Positions 16,369 to 24,726 of a DNA stretch of 53,736 nt are shown piece by piece; position 1 is the first letter of the stretch; every line of letters starts with the position of its first letter. The notes beneath the pieces are model-generated. The model saw only the letters and a list, made by a program, of their open reading frames with translations. It was not told where the DNA came from and did no database searches. Position numbers and translations under genes: made by a program. Source of the stretch: Streptomyces sp. SID10853 (lineage in GTDB: Bacteria; Actinomycetota; Actinomycetes; Streptomycetales; Streptomycetaceae); the NCBI RefSeq assembly GCF_010548145.1, contig NZ_JAAGLN010000016.1:1-53736 (forward strand), given 5' to 3'.

Positions 16369-17277
16369 ATGCAACACACGGTCATCGACCGGATCGAAGA
16401 GATCGCCGATGGTGTGGTCTCCGTGGACCTGCGCGGCGCCGCAGGGCCACTGGCGCCGTGGGAGGCGGGGGCGCACATCGACCTCGTCCTGCCGAACTGG
16501 CTGACGCGGCAGTATTCGTTGTGCGGCGACCCCGCGGAGCCCGAGTGGTACCGCATCGCGGTCCGCCATGAACCGCTCAGCCGGGGCGGCTCGGAGTACG
16601 TGCACCGTTTCCTGAGGCCCGGCCGGACACTCGAAGTCTCCCTGCCCCGCAATCACTTCCCGCTGGAACCCGCGCCGGAGTACCTCTTCGTGGCCGGTGG
16701 CATCGGCATCACGCCCATCCTGCCGATGCTGCGTACGGCGGTCGAGCGGGGTGCCGCGGCGAAACTCGTGTACGTGGGCCGGTCTCGCGCTTCCATGCCG
16801 TTCGCCGATGAGCTGCGGGCCGCGTACGGCGGCAGAGTGACCATCGTCGCGACCGACACACACGGCAGACCGGATTTCGTCGCGTCGGCAGCGGGGGTGG
16901 CTTCCGACGCCCTGGTCTACTGCTGCGGCCCGGGGCCGATGCTCGCCGCGCTCGAAGCGGCCTTCCCCGCCGGGCAGCTGCGCATCGAGAGGTTCCGGCC
17001 CGCCGCGCGGACGTTCGCACCGGAGAGGGCGTTCGAGGCGGTGTGCGCCCGAAGTGGACAGACGGTCCAGGTCGATGCCGGTAAGTCGTTGCTCGACGCG
17101 CTGAACCACGCCGGGCGGCCGGTCCCGTCCGGCTGCCGCGAAGGTGTCTGCGGCAGCTGCGAACTCACCGTCCTGGACGGCGAGCCCGAACACCGCGACG
17201 ACATCGGCGCGCCCGAGGGCCGCATGTACCCGTGCGTGTCCCGCGCGCTTTCACCTCGCCTGGTTCTGGACCTGTAG
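16369..17277 (+). CDS. PDR/VanB family ferredoxin-reductase type oxidoreductase
   Basis: The protein has 302 residues. The N-terminal flavin domain has the RQYSLCGDP motif (FMN binding in phthalate dioxygenase reductase types). The middle NAD domain has FVAGGIGITPILPM and YCCGPGPML. The C-terminal plant-type 2Fe-2S domain has CREGVCGSC plus a final Cys in YPCVSRA. Known relatives (VanB, PobB, phthalate dioxygenase reductase) pass electrons from NAD(P)H to an oxygenase. No Rieske oxygenase is nearby; the only partner is the PPOX flavoprotein just upstream, so the pair may act together. AGGGG precedes ATG 16369. Confidence 0.9.
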   Translation: MQHTVIDRIEEIADGVVSVDLRGAAGPLAPWEAGAHIDLVLPNWLTRQYSLCGDPAEPEWYRIAVRHEPLSRGGSEYVHRFLRPGRTLEVSLPRNHFPLEPAPEYLFVAGGIGITPILPMLRTAVERGAAAKLVYVGRSRASMPFADELRAAYGGRVTIVATDTHGRPDFVASAAGVASDALVYCCGPGPMLAALEAAFPAGQLRIERFRPAARTFAPERAFEAVCARSGQTVQVDAGKSLLDALNHAGRPVPSGCREGVCGSCELTVLDGEPEHRDDIGAPEGRMYPCVSRALSPRLVLDL

Positions 17278-17382
17278 AAGGACTCAAGGGGCCGTGCCGG
17301 ATTGCTCCGGTACGTATCAACGGAGCGGCTGACCGACCGCAGGTGGACGAGGTCCGCCGAGGCCCGTCGTCGGCTGCGCTGC

Positions 17383-17573
17383 CGTGAGCGCGAGTACGTG
17401 GTGGCGGCCCGCTTCATGGGCGTCAGTCCGATGCACACCATCGTCCGTCACCTGGTACCGAACATCGGGTCCCTGCTCATCGTGACGTTCACCCTGGGTG
17501 TGGCCTCGACCGTGCAGGCCGAGACGGCACTCTCCTTCATCGGTTTCGGCGTCTCGCCAAAGCCGACGCCTTC
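17383..17573 (+). pseudogene. Fragment of peptide ABC transporter permease (DppC/OppC type)
   Basis: In one frame the stretch reads REREYVVAARFMGVSPMHTI, then VRHLVPNIGSLLIVTFTLGV and ETALSFIGFGVSP. This is the EAA-loop region and last helices of BPD-type permeases of the DppC/OppC group. The N-terminal two thirds are missing, the upstream 100 bp do not resemble a permease, and the frame runs into a binding-protein gene after PTPS. It is non-functional. Confidence 0.85.
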
Positions 17574-18641
17574 AACAAGGCGTACGTGAGCAACCCCCAC
17601 CCGGAGTGGGGCGCCGGCCCTTACACCATCTCCAAGTTCGACGCCAAGGGCGGCACCGTCTCCTACAAGCCCAACCCCAAGTGGTGGGGCGCCAAGCCGC
17701 ATCTGGACGAGTTCACCTTCGTACAGATGGAAGAGAGCGCTTCCGTCAACGCCTTCAAGAACGGCCAGATCGACGCGGTAGAGGTGCAGGACGCAGAGCA
17801 GCTCAACCAGGTGAAGTCGGTGAAGGGGGCCGACCTTCGCCGCGGCACGACCACCTCCAACAACCCTCTGGTCTTCAACAGCACGTCGCCGCAGTTGAAG
17901 GACCCGGCGGTGCGCAAGGCTCTGATGGAGGGAATCGACCGTTCCCAGCTCGCGAAGATCACGTTCCAGGGGCTTGGCTACACCGAGCCCCTGCCGGGAT
18001 CCTTCAATCTCTACCCCTTCCAGAAGGGTTACCAGGACAACTTCGGCAAGCTCGTGAAGTTCGATGCCGCCAAGGCGAAGAAGGACCTGGATGCCGCGGG
18101 CTGGAAGCCCGGCTCGGACGGTGTGCGGGCCAAGGGCGGCGAGAAGCTGGAACTGACCTTCCCCACCATCGGTGACAGGTCCACCACCAAGGCCCGTGCC
18201 ACTGCCCTCGCCCAGATGATGAAGGACATCGGCGTCAAGCTGGACATCAAGGCGCACCCCTCCGCCGACTTCAACAAGGTGTTCACCCAGCGCGCCTTCG
18301 ACATATTCGGTATGGGCTTCATTTCGAGCGACCCGAACGGGATGCTCTACATCTGCCAGATGTACTGCTCCGACTCCACTCTCAACGTCTCCCGCTCGGT
18401 GCCGAAGAGCATGGACAAGGAGACGAAGGCCGTCACCAACCTGCCGAGCCTGGACCGGCAGCTCGACGCCGGCAACAAGGTCGAGTTCAAAGCCATGAAG
18501 ACCTACGGCGTCATGCCGACCTACAACGGCCCCACCATCTGGGCCGTCAAGAAGGGACTGGCCAACTACGGGGCCGCCCAGTTCTACGGCAACTACGGCG
18601 TCATGGGCCCGCCCGAGCTGATCGGCTGGCAGAAGAAGTAA
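17559..18641 (+). pseudogene. Truncated peptide ABC transporter substrate-binding protein (SBP_bac_5)
   Basis: About 360 residues survive of a family normally 520-600 long. The reading starts abruptly at KADAFNKAYVSNPHPEWGAG and continues with PYTISKFDAKGGTVSYKPNP and KWWGAKPHLDEFTF, which belong to the middle of DppA/OppA-like proteins. The C-terminus is intact (PPELIGWQKK). The signal peptide, lipobox and first lobe are gone, so no exported product is expected even if translation starts at GTG 17586. An 11-bp run, CCGACGCCTTC (17563-17573), encodes PTPS in the permease frame and ADAF in this frame, and marks the probable deletion junction. Confidence 0.85.
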
Positions 18642-18649
18642 GCCACCCT

Positions 18650-18692
18650 GCCGGGGGCTCCGCCACATCGATGCTGCGGCGGAGCCCCCGGC
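18650..18692 (+). terminator. Strong stem-loop terminator after the binding-protein relic
   Basis: GCCGGGGGCTCCGCC (18650-18664) pairs exactly with GGCGGAGCCCCCGGC (18678-18692) around a 13-base loop. It begins nine bases after the stop codon. There is no U-tract, which is common in Streptomyces. Confidence 0.75.
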
Positions 18693-18877
18693 CAGTCGGG
18701 CACGCCGGCCCGTTGGATACGCCGGCCAGTAGCGGTCGGGGCTTTGCGTGCGGAGCAGTGAAGGTGACGAGTCCCGCCGTATGCAGCGCTCAGTCACACC
18801 GGCCGTCGTGCATCACCCCCGTAACGAAATGATCCACTTCCTTGTGCGGGCCGCGCCCACGCCCCTGGAGTGGGCTG

Positions 18878-19510
18878 ATGCACTTTCCGACAGCAGGCGG
18901 CCGGTACCTCCGTCGCCTGCTCATATGGCACGCCGTGCCGGCCTCCCTCGTAGTGGTGGCGGTGGTGGCGTTTCTCGTCCTCCTCCCGTCCGGCGGCGCG
19001 CGCCCGGTGCCCAACAGCCCCTGCCGACCGGCCGATTCGGCGCGCGAGACCCCGGGGACGACCTCCGACGTCGACGGGGACGGCTTCGCCGATCCGGTGG
19101 ACGAGATCTCCGACACGGAGACCTTCGACGTGCTCGTCGTGCCCGGCTCCGAGCACGGTCCGGACCATGACCGCGCGACCCTCCTCACCCGCGAGGACCT
19201 CGGTGTGCCGGACGACACCCAGACGGCGGACGAAACGTGGCGGCCCACGGTCGCCGACCTGGATGAGGACGGCCACGCCGACTTCGTCGTCAGCGGCGCC
19301 GCCAGTGTCCTGTGGGGAGGCCCCAAGGGCCCGCAGGCCGGCGGACCGCACAGGCGCGTCCTGCTACCGGGCAGCGAATACCACACCGCGCCGGTCGCCG
19401 GCGACTTCGACGGCGACGGCCGCGCGGAACTGGCCCTGCTCGGCGGGGGCAGCTGCTGGATCACCGACGGCGCCGGCCGCGACGAGGCATCCTTCAAGGT
19501 CGCCGGTTAG
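18878..19510 (+). CDS. FG-GAP / VCBS-repeat secreted or anchored protein
   Basis: The protein has 210 residues. A basic N-terminus and one strong hydrophobic helix (IWHAVPASLVVVAVVAFLVL) act as signal or anchor. Three calcium-loop FG-GAP repeats follow: SDVDGDGFADPV, ADLDEDGHADFVV and GDFDGDGRAELALL, each with the DxDxDGxxD pattern. Full FG-GAP proteins have about seven repeats forming a propeller, so this copy looks short and may be a truncated gene. ATG 18878 has GGAG upstream. Function unknown; extracellular binding or adhesion is the usual guess. Confidence 0.75.
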   Translation: MHFPTAGGRYLRRLLIWHAVPASLVVVAVVAFLVLLPSGGARPVPNSPCRPADSARETPGTTSDVDGDGFADPVDEISDTETFDVLVVPGSEHGPDHDRATLLTREDLGVPDDTQTADETWRPTVADLDEDGHADFVVSGAASVLWGGPKGPQAGGPHRRVLLPGSEYHTAPVAGDFDGDGRAELALLGGGSCWITDGAGRDEASFKVAG

Positions 19511-19741
19511 CGAGGAGCAAGGTCCGTAGCCACCTGCTCGTTGTGCCGGGTACGCGGTACGCGCCCCGGCAACGCGTGGCCCCGCGCCGGGCTTGAGCTC
19601 TGCCGCCGGGCGGGCCCGGGCCGAGGAACGGGCCCGCCCGCCCGCGCCCCGGCTTGCGGTCGCGGGATCCTCCGGCCCCCGAGGCCGCGAAAACAGTCCA
19701 CCCACTCCGTCGGCGGACCGCCACAGGACTTCGACGCTAAA
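19511..19741. other. Gap without a recognisable gene
   Basis: This is GC-rich sequence after the FG-GAP gene. No continuation of FG-GAP repeats is visible in any frame, and there is no convincing hairpin. The last 20 bases become AT-richer toward the next promoter. Confidence 0.4.
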
Positions 19742-19763
19742 AGCAACAAAAAGTTGCTATAGT
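19742..19763 (+). promoter_or_regulatory. Operator-like inverted repeat next to a -10 hexamer
   Basis: AGCAAC (19742-19747) and GTTGCT (19753-19758) form a perfect inverted repeat around AAAAA, and TATAGT (19758-19763) directly after it is a good -10 element. It lies about 45 bp before the FAD monooxygenase start. It is likely the binding site of the TetR protein encoded downstream of that gene. No clear -35 is seen. Confidence 0.55.
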
Positions 19764-19807
19764 TGTCGGGGATGGTGAACCGTGAGTTCAAGGGAGAGGA
19801 GGCCGGG

Positions 19808-20920
19808 ATGCGGATCCTGGTGAGTGGGGCAGGGGTGGCCGGCCTGAGCGCGGGCATCGATCTGGCGCGTGCCGGGCACACGGTCGAGATCGTCGAGCGT
19901 GCCGGACACCTGCGGATCAACGGTTCACCCATCGACGTGCGCGGTGACTCCGTCGGGGTGGTCGAGCGCATGGGGCTGCTGGACGAGGTGACCGGGCGTT
20001 CGATCACGATGACCGAGGGGGCGAAGTTCGTCGACGACAACGGCGATGTCATCGCTCCTCAGCCGATGTCGGAGACCAATGACTCCGACGACGACATCGA
20101 GATTCCACGCGAAGACCTGATGCGCGTGCTGCGGAAGGCTCTGCCGGAAGAGGCCCAGCTGCGTTTCGAGGACTCCGTGCGGACTCTGACCGACGACGGC
20201 GACCAGGTCACCGTCGTGTTCGAATCGGGGCGGGAGGGCCGGTACGACCTCGTGGTCGGTGCGGACGGCGCGCACTCGAACGTGCGGCGGCAGGCGTTCG
20301 GCCCGGAGCGGGAGTTCTCCCGGCATCTCGGCCTCTACGTCGCGATCGGCGCCGCGCCCGAGGAAGCAGCCCCGGAAAACACCGCGCATTCGGTGCACAT
20401 CCTCAACCTGCCGGGGCGGATGGCTTGCATCGGCCGTTACCGGGATCAGGCACTCGCGATCTTCACCTTCCGCTCGGAGGAAATCGAGTACGACCACCAC
20501 GACCTGGCCGCGCAGAAACGCATCCTCACCGACTTCTACGGCGAGGACCGACAGTGGAGGATTCCTCAACTGCTGTCCGCCGCCCAGGCGGACCCGGAGC
20601 TGTACTTCGACGCCATCGCCCAGATCCACATGCCGACGTGGCACCGGGGGCGCGTCGTCCTCATCGGCGACGCCGCGCACTGCGCGACTCCGATGGCCGG
20701 GCGCGGCACCTCGCTCGCGCTGACCGGGGCGTGGTTGCTGACCGAGGCCCTCACCCGCCACGACGGCGACCACACGGCGGCGTTCACCGAGTACGAGCGT
20801 CGCCAGCGGCCGTACTCGGACAAGGCACAGGAGTCCGCGAACGGTGGGGCTGATCTCATGGTCCCTGCCACGTGGGAGGACATCGAGCGGCGCAACGCGC
20901 GCCTGCTGCCCGCGCGGTAG
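19808..20920 (+). CDS. FAD-dependent monooxygenase (PHBH / TetX-like)
   Basis: The protein has 370 residues. Its three flavin motifs are present: N-terminal Rossmann GAGVAGLSAGIDLARAG, the middle DG-type motif DLVVGADGAHSNVR, and the late GDAAHCATPMAGRGTSLAL. This is the aromatic-hydroxylase superfamily close to TetX-like and antibiotic-tailoring monooxygenases. The substrate is unknown. ATG 19808 is preceded by AGGAGG at six bases. The TetR gene about 90 bp downstream on the same strand, together with the operator-like repeat upstream, suggests a self-contained inducible oxidation or detoxification unit. Confidence 0.9.
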   Translation: MRILVSGAGVAGLSAGIDLARAGHTVEIVERAGHLRINGSPIDVRGDSVGVVERMGLLDEVTGRSITMTEGAKFVDDNGDVIAPQPMSETNDSDDDIEIPREDLMRVLRKALPEEAQLRFEDSVRTLTDDGDQVTVVFESGREGRYDLVVGADGAHSNVRRQAFGPEREFSRHLGLYVAIGAAPEEAAPENTAHSVHILNLPGRMACIGRYRDQALAIFTFRSEEIEYDHHDLAAQKRILTDFYGEDRQWRIPQLLSAAQADPELYFDAIAQIHMPTWHRGRVVLIGDAAHCATPMAGRGTSLALTGAWLLTEALTRHDGDHTAAFTEYERRQRPYSDKAQESANGGADLMVPATWEDIERRNARLLPAR

Positions 20921-21009
20921 AGGCGGTGCGGCATCATGCACAGGGGCCGGCCCGGCGGCACCGCCCCCTGTCCTCGAACGGCCGCTGAGCAGTGAGTCTT
21001 CAGGAGTGA

Positions 21010-21639
21010 GTGACGGTGGCCGACCACAGCAGTGCGAGCAAGGACGCCGGAAACGCGACGCCGGCCCGGCGGCCGGGTGGACGCAACGCCCGCCTGCGTG
21101 AGCGCGTGCTGGCCGCGGCCACCGAACTGGTCGCCAGGGACGGCATCGAGCGGTTCCGCTACGAGGAAGTGGCCGAACTCGCAGGGGTGAACAAGACCAC
21201 CGTCTACCGGAACTGGCCGGACCACGCCGAGCTGGTGGTCGAAGCGCTGTCCTCGTTCGACGCGGACACCATCGCGGTGAAGGACTCCGGCGACCTCCGC
21301 GCGGACCTGGCCGACTTCCTCATGGCCCTCGCCGATTCCCTGTCCACTCCGCGAGGCCGCGCGCTGTCGAACGTCGCGGCGTTGGCCCCGGCGAACGAAG
21401 AAGTGATCGCGATCGTGGACGCCGCGCACGAGCGGCGGATGGCGACCATGCACCGGCGGCTGGAGAAGACGTTCGAACGCGGCGAGCTGCCGTCGGTGGA
21501 CATCCATTTCCTCACCGAAATGCTGTCCGGCCCGGTACATCTGCTCCTCCGCCGGGGTCAGCGGTCATTCAGCCGCGCGGACGCGGAGCAGGTCGTCGAC
21601 ATCGTTCTGGCGGGTCTTCACGCGGTGCACGCCGGATAG
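21010..21639 (+). CDS. TetR/AcrR family transcriptional regulator
   Basis: The protein has 209 residues. The DNA-binding domain reads LRERVLAAATELVARDGIER, then RYEEVAELAGVNKTTVYRNW followed by PDHAELV, a clear TetR helix-turn-helix. The C-terminal domain includes LTEMLSGPVHLLLRRGQ, as in the TetR_C_11/33-type subgroup. Start codons GTG 21010 or GTG 21016 both follow AGGAG. It is downstream of and co-directional with the FAD monooxygenase, which it probably controls from the inverted repeat at 19742-19758. Confidence 0.9.
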   Translation: MTVADHSSASKDAGNATPARRPGGRNARLRERVLAAATELVARDGIERFRYEEVAELAGVNKTTVYRNWPDHAELVVEALSSFDADTIAVKDSGDLRADLADFLMALADSLSTPRGRALSNVAALAPANEEVIAIVDAAHERRMATMHRRLEKTFERGELPSVDIHFLTEMLSGPVHLLLRRGQRSFSRADAEQVVDIVLAGLHAVHAG

Positions 21640-21730
21640 GGCAGCGACGGGATGTCAGCACGGCCCGTCCACATCCCCTGTCCGTACTCGACTTGCCGAG
21701 CGGATCGCCGCCGCCCTGGAGCGGCGCGGC

Positions 21731-22474
21731 TCAGTGGCTGGACAGCATGCGCAGTACGTCGGCATGCTGCCCACGGGCCTCGGCGTACCTCAGGGGTTCG
21801 ACGGCCTTGACGAGGATCTCGGCCGGCTGCTCGTCGGACCCGATGATGTCCAACACCTCGTCCAGGTAGGCATCCAGCGGCATGGCATTCTCTGCCTCCT
21901 CCTGCCCCATGAGAGTGGTGCGGACGGCCGGAGGCGCGAGCTCCAGGACTTCGATACTGGTGTCGGCGAGCTGGACACGCAGGCTCTGGGTGAAGGAGTG
22001 GACCGCGGCCTTGGTGGCGCAGTAGGTCGGCGTCATGGGCAAGGGGACGAAGGCCAGCCCGGAGGAGACCGTCATGATCGTCGCCTGCGGTCGGGTGGCG
22101 AGATGCTCGGTCAGAGCGGCCACGAGACGGATGGGGCCGAGCAGGTTGGTGGTCACGGTCGCCTCTGCCGTACTCAGGAAGTCGCCGCTGTGGAGGTCCT
22201 CCGGCAGCATGATGCCGGCCATCGCGACCAGGACGTCGAGGTCGGGGAAGCGCCTCACCAGCTGCGCCGTGACGTCCCGGACGGCGACCGGGTCGGTGGT
22301 GTCGAGCAGGACGGACTCGATGCCTGGGTTCTCCGCGACGATCTGCGCCAGCCTCTCCTCGCGGCGCCCGGAGACGATGACCCGGTTGCCTGCCGCGTGC
22401 AGGCTCAGCGCGAGGCCGAGGCCGATACCGGAGGTCGCCCCGGCGATGAAGACGGTGTTGCCGGTGAGCTTCAT
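21731..22474 (-). CDS. Short-chain dehydrogenase/reductase (DltE-like)
   Basis: The protein has 247 residues. It has the nucleotide motif GATSGIGLGLALSL, the VAMAGIM variant of NNAG, the catalytic Ser in TVSSGLAFVP and the YxxxK in YCATKAAVHSF. The overall pattern (SFTQSLRVQL, then VLELAPPAVRTTL) matches DltE-type SDRs. The substrate is unknown. ATG 22474 has GGAG nine bases upstream. It is divergent from an XRE/MmyB regulator, which commonly controls an adjacent SDR in Streptomyces. Confidence 0.88.
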   Translation of the reverse strand: MKLTGNTVFIAGATSGIGLGLALSLHAAGNRVIVSGRREERLAQIVAENPGIESVLLDTTDPVAVRDVTAQLVRRFPDLDVLVAMAGIMLPEDLHSGDFLSTAEATVTTNLLGPIRLVAALTEHLATRPQATIMTVSSGLAFVPLPMTPTYCATKAAVHSFTQSLRVQLADTSIEVLELAPPAVRTTLMGQEEAENAMPLDAYLDEVLDIIGSDEQPAEILVKAVEPLRYAEARGQHADVLRMLSSH

Positions 22475-22609
22475 GGGTGTTCTCCGCTGTGGTCGGTTGG
22501 TGGGGAGAGCGACGTGTGCCGACAGCCGGTGCGGATGCACCTGTACCGGCACTCGGCGTGTACCGACCAGTCGACGTCATCCGGCGGCCCGGATGAAGGG
22601 CCCGCTCAG

Positions 22610-22630
22610 CCACTGATCGACGGTCAGTGG
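22610..22630. promoter_or_regulatory. Inverted repeat between SDR and XRE regulator genes
   Basis: CCACTGA (22610-22616) and TCAGTGG (22624-22630) are exact inverted repeats with a 7-bp centre, 55 bp before the regulator start. It is a possible site for autoregulation and SDR control. Confidence 0.45.
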
Positions 22631-22685
22631 ATAAGGCCCAGCACGGCTGCGACCATGGTGAACGTGAACGTGCCGGAGGAGCCCC

Positions 22686-23540
22686 ATGGATGAGATGGCG
22701 GACCGCGCTTCGCTGGGCGCCTTCCTGCGTGCCCGGCGGGAGTCGCTGCAACCGGAGGACGTGGGACTGCGTCGTGGATCGCGCCGGCGCGCCCGTGGGC
22801 TGCGACGGGAGGAGGTGGCCGAGCTCTGTGACATGTCGGCCGACTACTTCGCCCGGCTGGAACGGGGCACCGGGCCGCAGCCCTCGCAGCAGATGGCGGC
22901 GGCCATCGCCCGCGGGCTGCGCCTCACCCCGTACGAGCGGGATCACCTGTTCCTGCTGTGCGGGCACCGCACACCGCACCGGCAATTGCGCAGCGAGCAC
23001 GTCAGCCCCGGGCTGATGCGCATCCTGGACCGGCTGCAGGACACCCCGGCCCAGGTGATGGGCCCCCTCGGAGAGACGCTGCTCCAGACACCTCCGGCCG
23101 TGGCCCTGCTCGGCGAGCAGACCCACTACACCGGAGACGCGCGCAGCGCCCCGTACCGCTGGTTCACCGACGAGGTCGCGCGCAGCCGGTACCTTCCCGA
23201 TGACCACGACCACTACAGCAGGGTGAACGTCTCGCTTCTGCGGGCGGTCTCCACGCGGGACGGACCCCATTCGCAGGCCTCCCGCCTTGCAGCCGGACTG
23301 CTGCGGGAGAGCGAGGAGTTCGCATCGCTGTGGGACCGGCAGGAGGTCGGCCTGCGCTGGAGCGACGCCAAACGCTTCGTCCACCCGCAGGTCGGGCGCA
23401 TCGATCTGTTCTGCCAGAACCTGCAGGATCTCGACACCGCACAGACCCTGCTCGTCTTCACCGCGACGCCCGGCACCGACAGCTACGACAGGCTGAGCCT
23501 GCTGAACGTACTCGGCGCGGAGAGCTTCCCGAGCGGGTGA
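22686..23540 (+). CDS. XRE-family regulator with MmyB-like ligand-binding domain
   Basis: The protein has 284 residues. The N-terminal helix-turn-helix begins LGAFLRARRESLQPEDVGL and continues RARGLRREEVAELCDMSADY with FARLERG, the actinomycete XRE type. From about residue 105 an MmyB-like, PAS-related domain follows (LMRILDRLQDTPAQVMG, YRWFTDEVARSRY, FVHPQVGRIDL, and a final LLVFTATPGTDSYDRLSLL). These domains may bind fatty acids or similar ligands. The start is supported by GGAGGAG five bases upstream. It is divergent from the DltE-like SDR, its probable target. Confidence 0.92.
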   Translation: MDEMADRASLGAFLRARRESLQPEDVGLRRGSRRRARGLRREEVAELCDMSADYFARLERGTGPQPSQQMAAAIARGLRLTPYERDHLFLLCGHRTPHRQLRSEHVSPGLMRILDRLQDTPAQVMGPLGETLLQTPPAVALLGEQTHYTGDARSAPYRWFTDEVARSRYLPDDHDHYSRVNVSLLRAVSTRDGPHSQASRLAAGLLRESEEFASLWDRQEVGLRWSDAKRFVHPQVGRIDLFCQNLQDLDTAQTLLVFTATPGTDSYDRLSLLNVLGAESFPSG

Positions 23541-23657
23541 CCCCGCGCTCGCCTTGGCCTCCGGTCTCGGACCGCACCGCGACCGTCGGTTTGCCGGCCT
23601 CAGCAGTCCGGACCGGGGACCAGTCACTGGCCCGTCCGTTCCGCATCCACAGACCGG

Positions 23658-24626
23658 CTACGGGGCGGGATCGTGGACGACGGTGGCACCGGCAGCTGTG
23701 CCCGTGTCAGCGTCGGGTTCACGCCCGAGCCCGAGTTCCCGCAGCTGGAGCCGGGTATGTGCGGCGTCCGCCGCCGGTGTCCGGCCGTAGAGGTGCCGGT
23801 AGTCGCGGGAGAAGTGGGATGCGCTTCGGTAGCCGACCGCGGACGCGGCCTTTGCCGCGGCTTCTTCGAGGACGATCATCCGGTGGCGGGCTTCTCCCAG
23901 CCGGAGCCGCTTGAGGTACTGCGTGGGTGTCATCGATGTCGCTTCTTTGAAATGTCTCAGGAGTGTGGGCCGGCTCGTTCGGGCCGCGGCAGCGAGCGCG
24001 TCGACCGTCCAGGGTTCAGCCATGCGGCTGGTCAGCAGGCTCACAACGCGCGGCACGACGGCATCTCCGTTCAGGGCCGCCGCGACGACTCTCGGTGCCT
24101 GGTCTGTCTGCATCAGGCGCAGGATGACCTCGCGCGACACCAGCGGCCCCAGGACGGCCATGTGCTCGGGCTCGTCCAGGAGGGCGACGAGGCGGGCGAA
24201 TGCATCGGCGAGAGCCGGGGTCCAGGTGCCGAGCCGGTCCCCGGCCGCCGACAGCCGGTTGCCGCCCGGCATCGCGGCCGCCACTTCCGCGATGAGGGTC
24301 GGGGAGAGCCGCCAGCGCGCGGACAGGAAGCCGCGCTGTTCTTCCGTCTCCACCACGGCCGATACGACAGGGAGGTCGACCGGGGTGATGAAGAACCGGT
24401 CGCGTCCCCAGACCTGGTTGTCGTTGCCGACGACAGAGCGTTTACGTCCGGCTACCACGACGGACAGGGACGGGGGGTAGTGCTGGTAGCCCAGGCCCGT
24501 GGGGGCGGTGACATGGCTGAGCCGGAGCCCGAGCCTGTCCGCCCGTACCGGGTCACCTGACCGTCGCAGGATGACCTCGGCCATCCGGTCGAGACTTCCG
24601 GCGGTCGCTTCGTCCATACCGGACAT
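23658..24626 (-). CDS. AraC-family transcriptional regulator
   Basis: The protein has 322 residues. The N-terminal AraC_N cupin-like domain contains YQHYPPSLSVVVAGRKRSVV and FFITPVDLPVVS. The C-terminal AraC double helix-turn-helix contains WTVDALAAAARTSRPTLLRH with FKEATSMTPTQYLKRLRL, then VGYRSASHFSRDYRHLYGRT. ATG 24626 follows GAGG. It is divergent from the downstream SDR gene by 100 bp and is its likely activator or repressor. The effector is unknown. Confidence 0.92.
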   Translation of the reverse strand: MSGMDEATAGSLDRMAEVILRRSGDPVRADRLGLRLSHVTAPTGLGYQHYPPSLSVVVAGRKRSVVGNDNQVWGRDRFFITPVDLPVVSAVVETEEQRGFLSARWRLSPTLIAEVAAAMPGGNRLSAAGDRLGTWTPALADAFARLVALLDEPEHMAVLGPLVSREVILRLMQTDQAPRVVAAALNGDAVVPRVVSLLTSRMAEPWTVDALAAAARTSRPTLLRHFKEATSMTPTQYLKRLRLGEARHRMIVLEEAAAKAASAVGYRSASHFSRDYRHLYGRTPAADAAHTRLQLRELGLGREPDADTGTAAGATVVHDPAP

Positions 24627-24726
24627 CCAACCTCATCGGCCTGGTCGGGGCTCACACGTGGGAAATGAGCAAGAAGATGAGCGGTGCAGGCAATATTCCG
24701 GTCACCCAGGAGGTGATGATCGACTT

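Noticed and set aside
15655..17193. Leftward 512-codon frame over the PPOX and reductase genes
   Set aside because: It is antisense to two strongly supported proteins with cofactor motifs.
21618..23627. Leftward 669-codon frame covering the XRE regulator
   Set aside because: It is antisense to a clear XRE/MmyB gene and partly out of frame with the SDR. No domain is visible.
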